IMG/VR virus record: IMGVR_UViG_3300036715_000981
Coordinates: 1 to 42,977 of that record
Direction: 5' to 3' (one strand)
DNA: 42,977 nt
DNA from: a virus
In this document: piece by piece, positions 1 through 6,120 of the stretch
How the letters are laid out: the number at the start of each line of letters is the position of its first letter
How positions within the stretch are numbered: position 1 is the stretch's first letter
Program-made: the position numbers and the translations under genes
Notes under the pieces: generated by a model
The model's input: the letters and a program-made list of their open reading frames with translations, nothing else
Told to the model about the DNA's origin: nothing
Database searches by the model: none

Positions 1-364
1 GTGGCCAGTCCCCCCCCCGCCCGCGCCGCTGCCTACTGTCTCCGAGGCCCTGCACTATTGCCGCCTCTGTCATGGCCGTGGTATTCACGCATGCAGGTAT
101 GCGCGCAAGGGAGTGGCGCGGGGTGCATTGCACCGCCGGGGGATGCACACACACACAACCGGAAAACGTCTCTCCCCATTAGCCACCATGCTGCCCGCCT
201 CGCTCGCCGCCCACTCATCGACTCGCCGGAAGACCTTCGCGGCCGGCACGATAGTTGCTACACGCGCGGGTGCGCGGTATTAGTAGGTATGGCATGGGCG
301 AGGCGATTTTGATGGATGAGCAAACTACTCATGCAAAATAATTTATTTTTTTTGTAGATAGCTA
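1..364. other. left-end non-coding region
   Basis: No ORF here has a convincing ribosome binding site. The first 30 bases are very C-rich and a short CA microsatellite lies at about 147-158. A small inverted repeat (ATGAG/CTCAT, about 316-333) followed by a T-rich stretch precedes the promoter at 365. If the molecule is circular or circularly permuted, this joins the 42524-42977 region to make a divergent control region of roughly 0.9 kb between the early and late arms. Confidence 0.5.
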
Positions 365-392
365 TTGACAACAACGGCCGGATGCCTATAAT
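365..392 (+). promoter_or_regulatory. sigma-70 promoter for the early arm
   Basis: Perfect consensus hexamers: TTGACA at 365-370 and TATAAT at 387-392, with a 16-base spacer. It lies 57 bases upstream of the first small gene and reads rightward. As the strongest-looking promoter in the window it probably starts early transcription by host RNA polymerase as soon as DNA enters. Confidence 0.8.
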
Positions 393-436
393 CACCATAT
401 CGGTTCAGTGATTGTGCTAACCGATCAACCCAACTA

Positions 437-449
437 CGAGAGGCTCAAA
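437..449 (+). promoter_or_regulatory. conserved ribosome-binding leader (copy 1)
   Basis: The sequence CGAGAGGCTCAAA sits directly before the ATG at 450. Near-identical leaders precede the ATGs at 678, 2509, 3364, 3949 and 5052, with a weaker relative at 4599. This fixes the start of the 51-residue gene at 450 rather than the upstream ATT at 408. Confidence 0.7.
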
Positions 450-605
450 ATGAAAAAACTATCTACTAACACCCTGTACCCGCTGGGCGTGTACGCCATT
501 GCCATGCGTCAATGTGGTATTTATTGCATCGCGCGTCATATGAACAAGGCCGGGCTGAATATTTCCCTTGCCCTGCGGGCGCTGCATATGGCAAAGGCCC
601 GGTAA
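450..605 (+). CDS. small hypothetical early protein (51 aa)
   Basis: I do not recognise this protein. It is 51 residues, basic (starting MKKLSTNT), with two cysteines close together (QCGIYC) and an alanine/leucine-rich C-terminal helix. The start at 450 is chosen because it directly follows the GAGGCTCAAA leader used by other early genes; the in-frame ATT further upstream has no ribosome binding site. It is the first gene after the consensus promoter at 365-392, a position where phages often place small host-takeover proteins, but nothing in the sequence identifies a target. A GC-rich hairpin follows its stop codon. Confidence 0.6.
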   Translation: MKKLSTNTLYPLGVYAIAMRQCGIYCIARHMNKAGLNISLALRALHMAKAR

Positions 606-614
606 TATTCACAT

Positions 615-640
615 AATGCGCCTGCCCGCTCGGGCGCATT
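615..640 (+). terminator. GC-rich hairpin after the first early gene
   Basis: AATGCGCC at 615-622 pairs perfectly with GGCGCATT at 633-640 around a 10-base loop. No T-run follows, so it is not a classical intrinsic terminator. It could stabilise the upstream mRNA end, be an RNase site, or partly terminate. Confidence 0.4.
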
Positions 641-677
641 GCGGGAATGTTCCCATATCGACTAAAGAGGCTCAAAA

Positions 678-1202
678 ATGCAAAACACAACTAAACGGAC
701 ACCGGCTGTTACAACTAACGTTAACGGCCAAACACTCATTGTCACCTTTGCCGATGGCTCAACCGCGTCAATTAACACGGCTCTTCTGCCCGATGACATA
801 CGGTTGACGGCAATGATGCACGGCCTTAATGCAAAATTGGTAGACGCGGCGGCAATCAGCCGTGACCCCGTGACTGGCCGGTCTGCTAGTTTGGAGGAAA
901 AGAGAGCCGCTGTAATGGAAATTGTAGACCGTCTGACCGGGGACAACCCCACATGGAACAAAATTAGAGAGGGCGGAACCGGCGGTGGCGTTAATAATGG
1001 CCTGCTGCTGCAGGCCCTCATGAGAGTCAGCGGTAAATCCTACGAGGAGACACGGGAATTTCTACTCGGCCTCTCGACTGAACAAAAAGCCGCTATCCGC
1101 GCGCGGGAACGTGTCGCCACGGAAATCGCCCGGCTTCAACGTGAGAGGCTGGCATCCGTGGAAGTGTCAGACGAGTTTGATGATTTCCTGGGCGACAACT
1201 AA
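678..1202 (+). CDS. early phage protein, paralogue of the 2509-3123 product
   Basis: This is a 174-residue protein of a family I recognise only as hypothetical in many tailed phages. Hallmarks are an N-terminal beta segment ending in DGS, a central MMHGLNAKLVDAA-type helix, a glycine-rich turn near residues 96-104, then LLLQALMRVSGKSYEETREF and an acidic tail DEFDDFLGDN. Residues 30-160 align by eye with the 2509-3123 product, including the (V/M)SGK(T/S)xEE and IARL motifs. The start is set by the GAGGCTCAAAA leader at 666-676. A strong intrinsic terminator follows at 1229-1253, so the gene ends the first early unit. The function is unknown; a nucleic-acid-related role is only a guess from the neighbourhood. 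Confidence 0.8.
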   Translation: MQNTTKRTPAVTTNVNGQTLIVTFADGSTASINTALLPDDIRLTAMMHGLNAKLVDAAAISRDPVTGRSASLEEKRAAVMEIVDRLTGDNPTWNKIREGGTGGGVNNGLLLQALMRVSGKSYEETREFLLGLSTEQKAAIRARERVATEIARLQRERLASVEVSDEFDDFLGDN

Positions 1203-1228
1203 TCCCCCCCTCCCTCCCCTCCCCTCAC

Positions 1229-1253
1229 AGCCCGCCATTGGCGGGCTTTTTTT
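1229..1253 (+). terminator. intrinsic terminator
   Basis: AGCCCGCC (1229-1236), loop ATT, GGCGGGCT (1240-1247), then a run of seven T (1247-1253). This is an 8-bp perfect stem with a U-tract, a textbook Rho-independent terminator ending the 450-1202 unit. Confidence 0.9.
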
Positions 1254-1293
1254 CGCCTCTGCTATTTACATTCTGCCCCAAGGCCGATTGCCA

Positions 1294-1334
1294 TTATTGA
1301 GGCGCATTACGCCATTGTAATACGCGCGAATTAG
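1294..1334 (+). repeat. dispersed palindromic element, copy 1
   Basis: The core is ATTAC (1306-1310), six variable bases, GTAAT (1317-1321). The left arm reads TTATTGAGGCG and the right arm CGCGCGAATTA. It lies just after the 1229-1253 terminator in a non-coding gap. Confidence 0.75.
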
Positions 1335-1573
1335 GGCACGCTGTGAGGCCACACAACGCGTTCAAACCCCACGGCAATACTAACCTATTCACCCGCCTAC
1401 GATCACCCCGCTATGCCCCTCTATAGCGTGAATCAGCCTCATACCCATGCCCGCATCCCCGCGCTCTCCCCTCACAATCCAGCGCTATCGAACTCCCGGC
1501 GCCCGTGGTAAACTCAATCAAACACAGTCAAACATGCTCGCCTGCCCCTTCCCGTGCGCTCACCGACCCCGCC
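1335..1573. other. non-coding stretch without recognisable features
   Basis: No ORF with a ribosome binding site and no clear promoter was seen between palindromic copy 1 and the 35-bp tandem repeats. With them it forms a 637-base gene-free gap (1203-1839), the longest inside either arm. A control or replication function is possible. Confidence 0.4.
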
Positions 1574-1678
1574 GCACGTCGCAGGTTTTTGGTTTTGACA
1601 TTGGGGGAGCATGTCGCAGGTTTTTGTAATTGAAAAGCCGGGCGCAAGCTGCAGGTTTTTGGAACTGAAAATTGTTGG
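1574..1678 (+). repeat. three tandem 35-bp direct repeats (iteron-like)
   Basis: GCAGGTTTTTG occurs at 1581, 1616 and 1651, exactly 35 bases apart. Each copy is preceded by a related 7-mer (GCACGTC, GCATGTC, GCAAGCT) and followed by a loosely conserved TTGA/CTGAAAA segment. Regular spacing in a long gap upstream of an early gene resembles origin iterons or a tandem regulator-binding array. Only three copies exist and the inter-core parts resemble one another, so this is not a CRISPR array. Confidence 0.7.
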
Positions 1679-1839
1679 AGAAAGCCGCGCGCTGCAATTC
1701 GACACCCTGCGCCTCACGCGCCATTCACTATGAAGGGGAGGTGGTGGGGTACGGCGGTGAACCTATTTTACTACAGTAATTGCATTCTGTCAATACAGTT
1801 ATTCACGCCGCCGGCACTGGCAGCAGAAAGGAATTAAAA

Positions 1840-2250
1840 ATGACCTACCCTACCGAGCTTTCCAAATTCCCAGTTGAGTTCGAGCAGCTTGTCCTTCGTG
1901 CATACACCAGCCGCAAGCCGGTGCTGTTGCGATTCCCAGACGCAAAGCACACTCGCCGCTTTCGCAGTCGCTTCTATGCGTACCTACGGCTGGTGCGGGC
2001 TACTAATATCAACAACACTCTGGCGCTGGCAGCGGCCTCAGTGACGCTTTCGCTGGCAGATGACCACCTGTCTTGCACAATTGGGGTGACGGAGGTGATG
2101 CAGGGTCTTAGTGTGGAAGTTCAGGTGCTGCGTGGGGTGCTAGGGACAGGGAGTGGGGAGGTTACTGGAGCTGCCGCCGTGCCTGCTCAGGAGGCTTTGC
2201 GCGCAAAATTGGCTGAGATTCGTAGCAGAAAGGGGAAAGTGGGGGATTGA
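1840..2250 (+). CDS. hypothetical early protein (136 aa)
   Basis: I do not recognise this protein. It starts MTYPTELSK at 1840 after AAAGGAATTAAAA; the longer frame opening at 1780 lacks a ribosome binding site. The N-terminal half is basic and aromatic (residues about 36-55 carry RRFRSRFYAYLRLVR), followed by an alanine-rich stretch and a beta-like region (SVTLSLADDHLSCTIGV), then a glycine-rich linker and a short basic C-terminal helix. This could be a small nucleic-acid-binding or oligomeric protein, but no motif decides. It is a single-gene unit between the 35-bp repeats and palindromic copy 2. Confidence 0.65.
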   Translation: MTYPTELSKFPVEFEQLVLRAYTSRKPVLLRFPDAKHTRRFRSRFYAYLRLVRATNINNTLALAAASVTLSLADDHLSCTIGVTEVMQGLSVEVQVLRGVLGTGSGEVTGAAAVPAQEALRAKLAEIRSRKGKVGD

Positions 2251-2262
2251 CGCAGTGGATTA

Positions 2263-2310
2263 GGGGTTATTGGGGCGCATTACAACGGCGTAACCCGCAT
2301 GAATAACCCC
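2263..2310 (+). repeat. dispersed palindromic element, copy 2
   Basis: Outer arms GGGGTTATT (2263-2271) and AATAACCCC (2302-2310) are perfectly complementary. The core is ATTAC-N6-GTAAC (2279-2294). It lies between the 1840-2250 gene and the promoter at 2358. Confidence 0.8.
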
Positions 2311-2357
2311 CAGGCTATGCCTTCCCACATTCCTGATAAAATAATTGCAAATAACAC

Positions 2358-2386
2358 TTGCACCACTGACCGGATTTGCCTAATAT
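2358..2386 (+). promoter_or_regulatory. sigma-70 promoter for the 2509 gene
   Basis: TTGCAC (2358-2363), 17-base spacer, TAATAT (2381-2386). It leaves a leader of about 115 bases before the ATG at 2509. Confidence 0.6.
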
Positions 2387-2508
2387 TCATACATGCCGCA
2401 ACGAATTGCGCAAAGTTACAAAAGGGTTATCCCAGCACCCTCGCACAATGCGGAAGCTGGCCATTGAGTTAATCACTCAGTTATTGCAACACTATCAAGG
2501 AGCCTCAA

Positions 2509-3123
2509 ATGCACGCAGTAGAAGCAGTAGCAAAGAAGACAGTTAAGCCTACCACCTATGTCACAGTCACGATGGATGACGGTCGTGTTGTGGACTTCCC
2601 CGGCAAGCAGCGCATGAAGAAAGACGTTATCATCGACGGCGACACTGTTAAGGTTCGTATGGACTTCGTGAATGGTGAAAGCCGTATCTTCACCGTAGGC
2701 GATAAGCTGCTGTTGAAGTTCGCTGGCCACGGCGCATCGCAGAAGTTGGGCGATGAATTGTCCGGCTTGACCGATGTTGAAGACTGCGTTATGGCGATTG
2801 ACGAACTGATGGATCGCCTGAACGCTGGCGACTGGGGCGTTACCCGTGTCAAGGGCGAGTCGATGGCCGGTTCGAGCATCCTGGCTCGCGCTATGGTTGA
2901 AGTGTCCGGTAAGACCCTGGAGGAAGTTAAGAAATTCCTGGCCGACAAGAACCATAAGCAGAAAATGGCACTGCGTAATCTGCCTGCAATCGCGCCGATT
3001 ATTGCGCGATTGGAAGCTGCCAAGACTAAAAAGCCGCGTGATACCTCTGAAGCTGATGAGTTGTTGGAAGGTTTCATGGGTGATGCCGTAGAAGAAGCAA
3101 AAGAAGCAGAAGAAGCAGAGTAA
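2509..3123 (+). CDS. early phage protein, paralogue of the 678-1202 product
   Basis: This 204-residue protein has the same family architecture as the 678-1202 product. A beta-rich N-terminus (YVTVTMDDGRVVDF) leads to an alpha-helical middle with HGASQKLGDE and MAIDELMDRL, then a glycine/serine turn, SILARAMVEVSGKTLEEVKKFL and IIARLEAAK. The tail ADELLEGFMGD is followed by an acidic E/A repeat run. The start follows the leader AAGGAGCCTCAA. It has its own promoter (2358-2386) and terminator (3192-3214), so it is an independently transcribed unit. No function is known to me for this family. The very acidic C-terminus would suit contact with basic proteins or competition with DNA. Confidence 0.85.
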   Translation: MHAVEAVAKKTVKPTTYVTVTMDDGRVVDFPGKQRMKKDVIIDGDTVKVRMDFVNGESRIFTVGDKLLLKFAGHGASQKLGDELSGLTDVEDCVMAIDELMDRLNAGDWGVTRVKGESMAGSSILARAMVEVSGKTLEEVKKFLADKNHKQKMALRNLPAIAPIIARLEAAKTKKPRDTSEADELLEGFMGDAVEEAKEAEEAE

Positions 3124-3191
3124 AAGCGACAGCCCAGCGGCGCGGGTCGTAATTGAGCCTCCGACCTCGCTGCTGAGTAGTAGCTTTTCAG

Positions 3192-3214
3192 CCCCGCAAG
3201 TGCGGGGTTTTTTT
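3192..3214 (+). terminator. intrinsic terminator
   Basis: CCCCGC (3192-3197), loop AAGT, GCGGGG (3202-3207), then seven T (3208-3214). It ends the 2509-3123 unit. Confidence 0.9.
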
Positions 3215-3227
3215 ATGTCCTGACGGA

Positions 3228-3269
3228 ATAACTAGGGCGGATTACAGTATTGTAATACACATGAATAAT
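3228..3269 (+). repeat. dispersed palindromic element, copy 3
   Basis: The core is ATTAC (3241-3245), N6, GTAAT (3252-3256). The left arm is AACTAGGGCGG, and the right arm ending ATGAATAAT is more degenerate. It sits between the 3192 terminator and the 3284 promoter. Confidence 0.75.
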
Positions 3270-3283
3270 AAATCATAACTGTG

Positions 3284-3311
3284 TTGCAAACTCGCGTGGA
3301 TAATGTATAAT
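3284..3311 (+). promoter_or_regulatory. sigma-70 promoter for the 3364 operon
   Basis: TTGCAA (3284-3289), 16-base spacer, TATAAT (3306-3311). It probably drives the long right-reading operon that begins at 3364. Confidence 0.65.
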
Positions 3312-3363
3312 ACGAATGTTGAAGGTGATTCTGCCCTCAACTAACTAACCCGAGAGGCTCAAA

Positions 3364-3933
3364 ATGACTGAACTTATAACAACACTGAACAAAATCCGAG
3401 AGCATGCACCATGCGCTAGTGGCTGGAAAACGCTGCTAAAGTCCCTTAACAAAGAAACAGCGGATAACGAGCCACTGTCATTCCGTACCATCTTCGAAAG
3501 CAATGGATTAGACGATGCACTCTGGTGTACCAGGGCAGCGCCCGAATATGCTAAAGAGTGGCGACTGTACGCCGTATGGTGTGCGCGTCGTGTCCAGCAC
3601 CTAATAACAGACGAACGCAGCACTAATGCGATTGATGTAGCAGAAAGATATGCCAATGGAAGGGCCACTGAGGAAGAATTGACCGCCACCCATGCAGTTG
3701 CCCTGAGAGCCCTGCAAGGAAGGGATGTAGCAGAGGCCGCCACAAGGACGGCAGTTGAGGAAGCCACCTTACGGGCAGCATGGGCAACTCGCAGAATAGC
3801 GCAGACAGATGTAGCCTATAAGGCAGCGTGGGAGGGGGAGCAGATAGAGGTAGCCTGGGAGGAAGCATGGAAGAAAGAAAGGGCTGCCCAAGAAGCGGAA
3901 TTCTTACGAGTTATAACTGGTTCAACCAACTAA
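3364..3933 (+). CDS. WxxA-repeat family protein 1 (189 aa)
   Basis: This is the first of three paralogues. The conserved head (residues 1 to about 95) includes TTLNKIREH, a GW-x-(T/K)LLKSLNKETAD segment, SNGLDDALWCTR, RLYAVWCARRVQHL and NAIDVAERYANG. A variable alanine/glutamate-rich helix with spaced tryptophans (AAWATRR, AAWEGE, VAWEEAW) follows, and the tail is AQEAEFLRVITGSTN. I recognise the head only as a hypothetical family of phages and bacteria. The C-terminal W/A repeats predict a long amphipathic helix or coiled coil. The start follows CGAGAGGCTCAAA. It lies 15 bases upstream of paralogue 2, consistent with tandem duplication. Confidence 0.8.
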   Translation: MTELITTLNKIREHAPCASGWKTLLKSLNKETADNEPLSFRTIFESNGLDDALWCTRAAPEYAKEWRLYAVWCARRVQHLITDERSTNAIDVAERYANGRATEEELTATHAVALRALQGRDVAEAATRTAVEEATLRAAWATRRIAQTDVAYKAAWEGEQIEVAWEEAWKKERAAQEAEFLRVITGSTN

Positions 3934-3948
3934 CCCGAAAGGCTCAAA

Positions 3949-4581
3949 ATGACTGAATTCGTAACGACACTGAACAAGATTCGAGAGCACTCACCGTGCA
4001 TAGACGGCTGGAGAAAGCTGTTGAAGTCCCTTAACAAAGAAACAGCAGACGACGAGCCACTACCATTCCGCGTAATCCTTGAGAGTAACGGACTGGACGA
4101 TGCGCTTTGGTGTACCAGGACGACGTCTAAATATGCCAAGGGATGGAGACTGTATTCCATCCGGTGTGCTCGCCGAGTCCAGCACTTGATGACGGACAAC
4201 CGCAGCATTAATGCAATTGACATAGCAGAAAGCTATGTCAATGGAAAGGCCACTGCAGATGCAGTGGCCGCTGCACGGGAAGGCGCACTGGAGGCCTTGC
4301 GGGAAGGGGCAAGGGTGGGGGAGGTAGCAGAATCGGTAACAAGGGCGATAGTGAAATACTCCATCAGGGACACGGCATGGGCGGCAGCACGAGAAGAAGC
4401 ATGGGCGGCGGCAAGGGAAGCAGTACAGGCTATGGCAAGAAGGACGGTGCGGGTAGGTGCAGAGGCATGGAACCCTTCATGGGATGCAGCACAGAGAGCA
4501 GCAGAGGAAGCAGCATGGGAAGCAGCAAGGGCCGCCCAAGAGGCAGAATTCTTACGGATTATATCTGGTTCAACTAACTAA
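3949..4581 (+). CDS. WxxA-repeat family protein 2 (210 aa)
   Basis: This second paralogue is closely similar to the 3364 product over its head (residues 1 to about 95, again SNGLDDALWCTR and ARRVQHLMTD). The tail is longer, with two consecutive AWAAARE-type heptads near residues 143-156 and further AAWEAARAAQEAEFLRII repeats. Head and extreme C-terminus (GSTN) are conserved between copies while the repeat region differs in length and order, as expected of repeat expansion. The leader CGAAAGGCTCAAA precedes the ATG. It is probably translated from the same mRNA as its neighbours. Function unknown. Confidence 0.8.
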   Translation: MTEFVTTLNKIREHSPCIDGWRKLLKSLNKETADDEPLPFRVILESNGLDDALWCTRTTSKYAKGWRLYSIRCARRVQHLMTDNRSINAIDIAESYVNGKATADAVAAAREGALEALREGARVGEVAESVTRAIVKYSIRDTAWAAAREEAWAAAREAVQAMARRTVRVGAEAWNPSWDAAQRAAEEAAWEAARAAQEAEFLRIISGSTN

Positions 4582-4598
4582 TACGAAAGGCGCACATC

Positions 4599-4793
4599 AT
4601 GTCAATGACACGGAAAGACTTCAAACTAATTGCTGACTGCATAGCGGAACAGCTTTCTTACACTCACAGCTCCGACGGCGCTCTGGCCATTGAGAGACTG
4701 GCAAAAGAACTTGCTACTTGCCTATACTACAGCAACCCGAGGTTCGACAAAGATCAATTCATGGCGGCAGCTCTTCTAAAGAGGGCCTCCTAA
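4599..4793 (+). CDS. small hypothetical protein (64 aa)
   Basis: This 64-residue, probably all-helical protein (MSMTRKDFKLIADCIAEQL...) is one I do not recognise. The RKDFxLIA...LA..L pattern is common in small phage accessory proteins. The ribosome binding site is CGAAAGG at 4583-4589, and the stop codon overlaps the ATG of the next gene (TAATG at 4791-4795), so translational coupling is likely. It belongs to the 3364 operon. Confidence 0.65.
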   Translation: MSMTRKDFKLIADCIAEQLSYTHSSDGALAIERLAKELATCLYYSNPRFDKDQFMAAALLKRAS

Positions 4794-4957
4794 TGGAAAC
4801 CTTAAGAGAAATCTTCATGCGCCGTGATGGCCTGTCCGCAGACGAAGCTGACGAACTTATCAGCGAAATGCAGGATGACGTAGCCAACGGCGCCGACCCG
4901 GAAGAAGTGCTATATGACCAGGGCCTAGAACCTGATTATATCTTCGAGCTTTTGTAA
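4793..4957 (+). CDS. small acidic hypothetical protein (54 aa)
   Basis: This 54-residue acidic protein (METLREIFMRRDGLSADEADELI...) starts at the ATG overlapping the previous stop. The longer frame opening at 4718 would run through the preceding gene. The pattern of a short helix, RDGxSxxEADELI, a second helix and DxxEVLYDxGLEPDYIFELL occurs in many small phage proteins of unknown role. It is followed by the perfect hairpin at 4970-5009. Confidence 0.7.
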   Translation: METLREIFMRRDGLSADEADELISEMQDDVANGADPEEVLYDQGLEPDYIFELL

Positions 4958-4969
4958 CATCTCTTGCCC

Positions 4970-5009
4970 GTACAGACTGCAGCGCCCACCTACGCGCTGC
5001 AGTCTGTAC
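4970..5009 (+). repeat. perfect 16-bp-stem hairpin
   Basis: GTACAGACTGCAGCGC (4970-4985) pairs perfectly with 4994-5009 around an 8-base loop. No T-run follows. It lies in the 94-base gap between two genes of the operon, so it may be an RNA processing or stability element or a protein-binding site. Confidence 0.8.
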
Positions 5010-5012
5010 CAA

Positions 5013-5028
5013 CAAGCAATGTTGCTTG
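5013..5028 (+). repeat. short palindrome beside the long hairpin
   Basis: CAAGCAA (5013-5019) and TTGCTTG (5022-5028) are complementary around TG. It ends 23 bases before the ATG at 5052, so the two inverted repeats together fill the leader of that gene. Confidence 0.55.
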
Positions 5029-5051
5029 ATGCAGTAACAAGGAGACTCAAA

Positions 5052-5513
5052 ATGAACACAGTAGACCAAGCCACAGAAAACACCGCCCAGGAAGCAACCG
5101 GCCTTAACCAACAACCGGCGGATGACTTTATGTCCCTGGACGACCTGCTCGCAGGCGCGACGGCTGATCTTGCGGAAGCCGCCCGTGCAAAAGCATCTAA
5201 GAAACTCATGCCCCAATCAGGTGCCTGGAGCAGATCCCGCAAGGATTCTTTGCGGAACGACACCGCGCAGGAAGTGCAACACTACTGGACACCTGTTGCG
5301 AACGTGGCAATGTTTGACGTGCAGGTCTGTACGTACTGCGGCGCCCGTCATCGTCACTTCAGAGGCGTATTCCAAGAGCAAAAACACAATACCAACGGAG
5401 TCACCCGCTGGTCAAAGTTTACGCCGGCTGAAAACCTCCCCCAGAGAGTTAAAGAAAACATTTTCAAAGTAGAGATGTGCGGAAGTTGCTGCTCCACGAA
5501 AGGCTGGATTTAA
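5052..5513 (+). CDS. putative zinc-ribbon protein (153 aa)
   Basis: The first ~60 residues are acidic and low-complexity and include DDFMSLDDLLAGA. The C-terminal half carries CTYC (93-96) and CGSCC (143-147), a likely treble-clef or zinc-ribbon metal site, with GARHRHFRGVF between them. Such domains usually bind DNA, RNA or protein partners; I cannot name the function. The start at 5052 follows AAGGAGACTCAAA, which decides against the upstream frame opening at 5019. The leader contains two inverted repeats, so translation may be structure-dependent. Confidence 0.7.
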   Translation: MNTVDQATENTAQEATGLNQQPADDFMSLDDLLAGATADLAEAARAKASKKLMPQSGAWSRSRKDSLRNDTAQEVQHYWTPVANVAMFDVQVCTYCGARHRHFRGVFQEQKHNTNGVTRWSKFTPAENLPQRVKENIFKVEMCGSCCSTKGWI

Positions 5514-5515
5514 TC

Positions 5516-5632
5516 ATGCGCCCTTCTCATACCGTACCTGTCTGGCTTCAGGAAATTCTCTGGGGCGCCCTCATGGGAATCATCCTAGACCTCTTCGTCT
5601 TTGGGATACTGTACGCCGTTTCCTATCGCTAA
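5516..5632 (+). CDS. 38-aa single-pass membrane miniprotein
   Basis: ATG at 5516, three bases after the previous stop, opens a 38-residue frame ending TAA at 5630-5632. It is a short N-terminus (MRPSHTVPVWLQEI), one hydrophobic segment (residues about 13-35) and a basic end (SYR). An AAAGG lies 11 bases upstream. This fits a membrane miniprotein of the kind phages use to alter host membranes or block superinfection. Function unknown; the support is position, spacing and hydrophobicity. Confidence 0.5.
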   Translation: MRPSHTVPVWLQEILWGALMGIILDLFVFGILYAVSYR

Positions 5633-5659
5633 CTGTTTCAATCACCCAGGAGCACCAAG

Positions 5660-5857
5660 ATGGCCCGACCAAAGAAGTTAATCCGAACAGTTTACAAAAA
5701 CATCGCCCTGCCTGAAGACCTCGCAGCCAAGGTAGAGCTTGAGCTGTACAGCGAAGTGGAAGGCAAAATTCCTTTCGGGGCACAGCAAGAGTTTTTCTCT
5801 CGCCTACTGCGGGAATACTTCGACAACCGAGCAGGGAGCGTAACGACATGCAAATAG
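5660..5857 (+). CDS. small putative ribbon-helix-helix-like protein (65 aa)
   Basis: This 65-residue protein begins with a basic MARPKKLIRTVYKNIALPEDLAA stretch followed by two predicted helices. A short beta-like strand (VYKNIALPEDL) before helices resembles ribbon-helix-helix DNA-binding proteins, and the phrase IPFGAQQEFFSRLLREYF occurs in hypothetical phage proteins. The ribosome binding site is AGGAGCACCAAG. It overlaps the next gene by 10 bases. A DNA-binding role is inferred, not shown. Confidence 0.65.
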   Translation: MARPKKLIRTVYKNIALPEDLAAKVELELYSEVEGKIPFGAQQEFFSRLLREYFDNRAGSVTTCK

Positions 5858-6069
5858 CAACAGAGAAACAGCTAATTGCTTACCACCACAACCATGCACT
5901 GCGCACACTTGCAGCCTTTCGTGCACAGCTTTCCGGGTTGGAATGCTACTTGTCCAAAAGTACAGTAAAAGAATTACATGAACTACTGGAAAAAGTGCAT
6001 GAAGAGGCGAAAGCCTCAAAGGTAAAAGTTATGTGGACTAGCACAGAAGTTAGCGTATACAGTGACTAA
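5848..6069 (+). CDS. small hypothetical protein (73 aa)
   Basis: This 73-residue, mostly helical protein has histidines near the N-terminus (AYHHNHALRTL) and a charged heptad-like helix (ELHELLEKVHEEAKASKVK). I do not recognise it. Its ATG lies within the last codons of the previous gene, with GGGAG upstream, so coupled translation is likely. Confidence 0.6.
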   Translation: MQIATEKQLIAYHHNHALRTLAAFRAQLSGLECYLSKSTVKELHELLEKVHEEAKASKVKVMWTSTEVSVYSD

Positions 6070-6081
6070 CCACACCAGATC

Positions 6082-6096
6082 AAGGGGGAACCCCTT
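6082..6096 (+). repeat. small hairpin upstream of the helicase gene
   Basis: AAGGGG (6082-6087), loop GAA, CCCCTT (6091-6096). It lies 25 bases before the helicase ATG and ahead of its own AAAGGAAA ribosome site. Possibly a weak attenuator. Confidence 0.35.
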
Positions 6097-6120
6097 ACAG
6101 ATAATCTTAAAGGAAACAGC

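Noticed and set aside
1-312. Open frame from the first base (103 residues)
   Set aside because: No ribosome binding site or upstream promoter; composition is that of random GC-rich sequence at a window edge.
662-1021. 119-residue minus-strand frame in the first early gene
   Set aside because: Antisense to a gene with a paralogue, a conserved leader and a terminator.
1574-1678. CRISPR-like array
   Set aside because: Only three units, the putative spacers resemble each other, and no cas genes except a lone Cas4-like nuclease that fits a recombination role.
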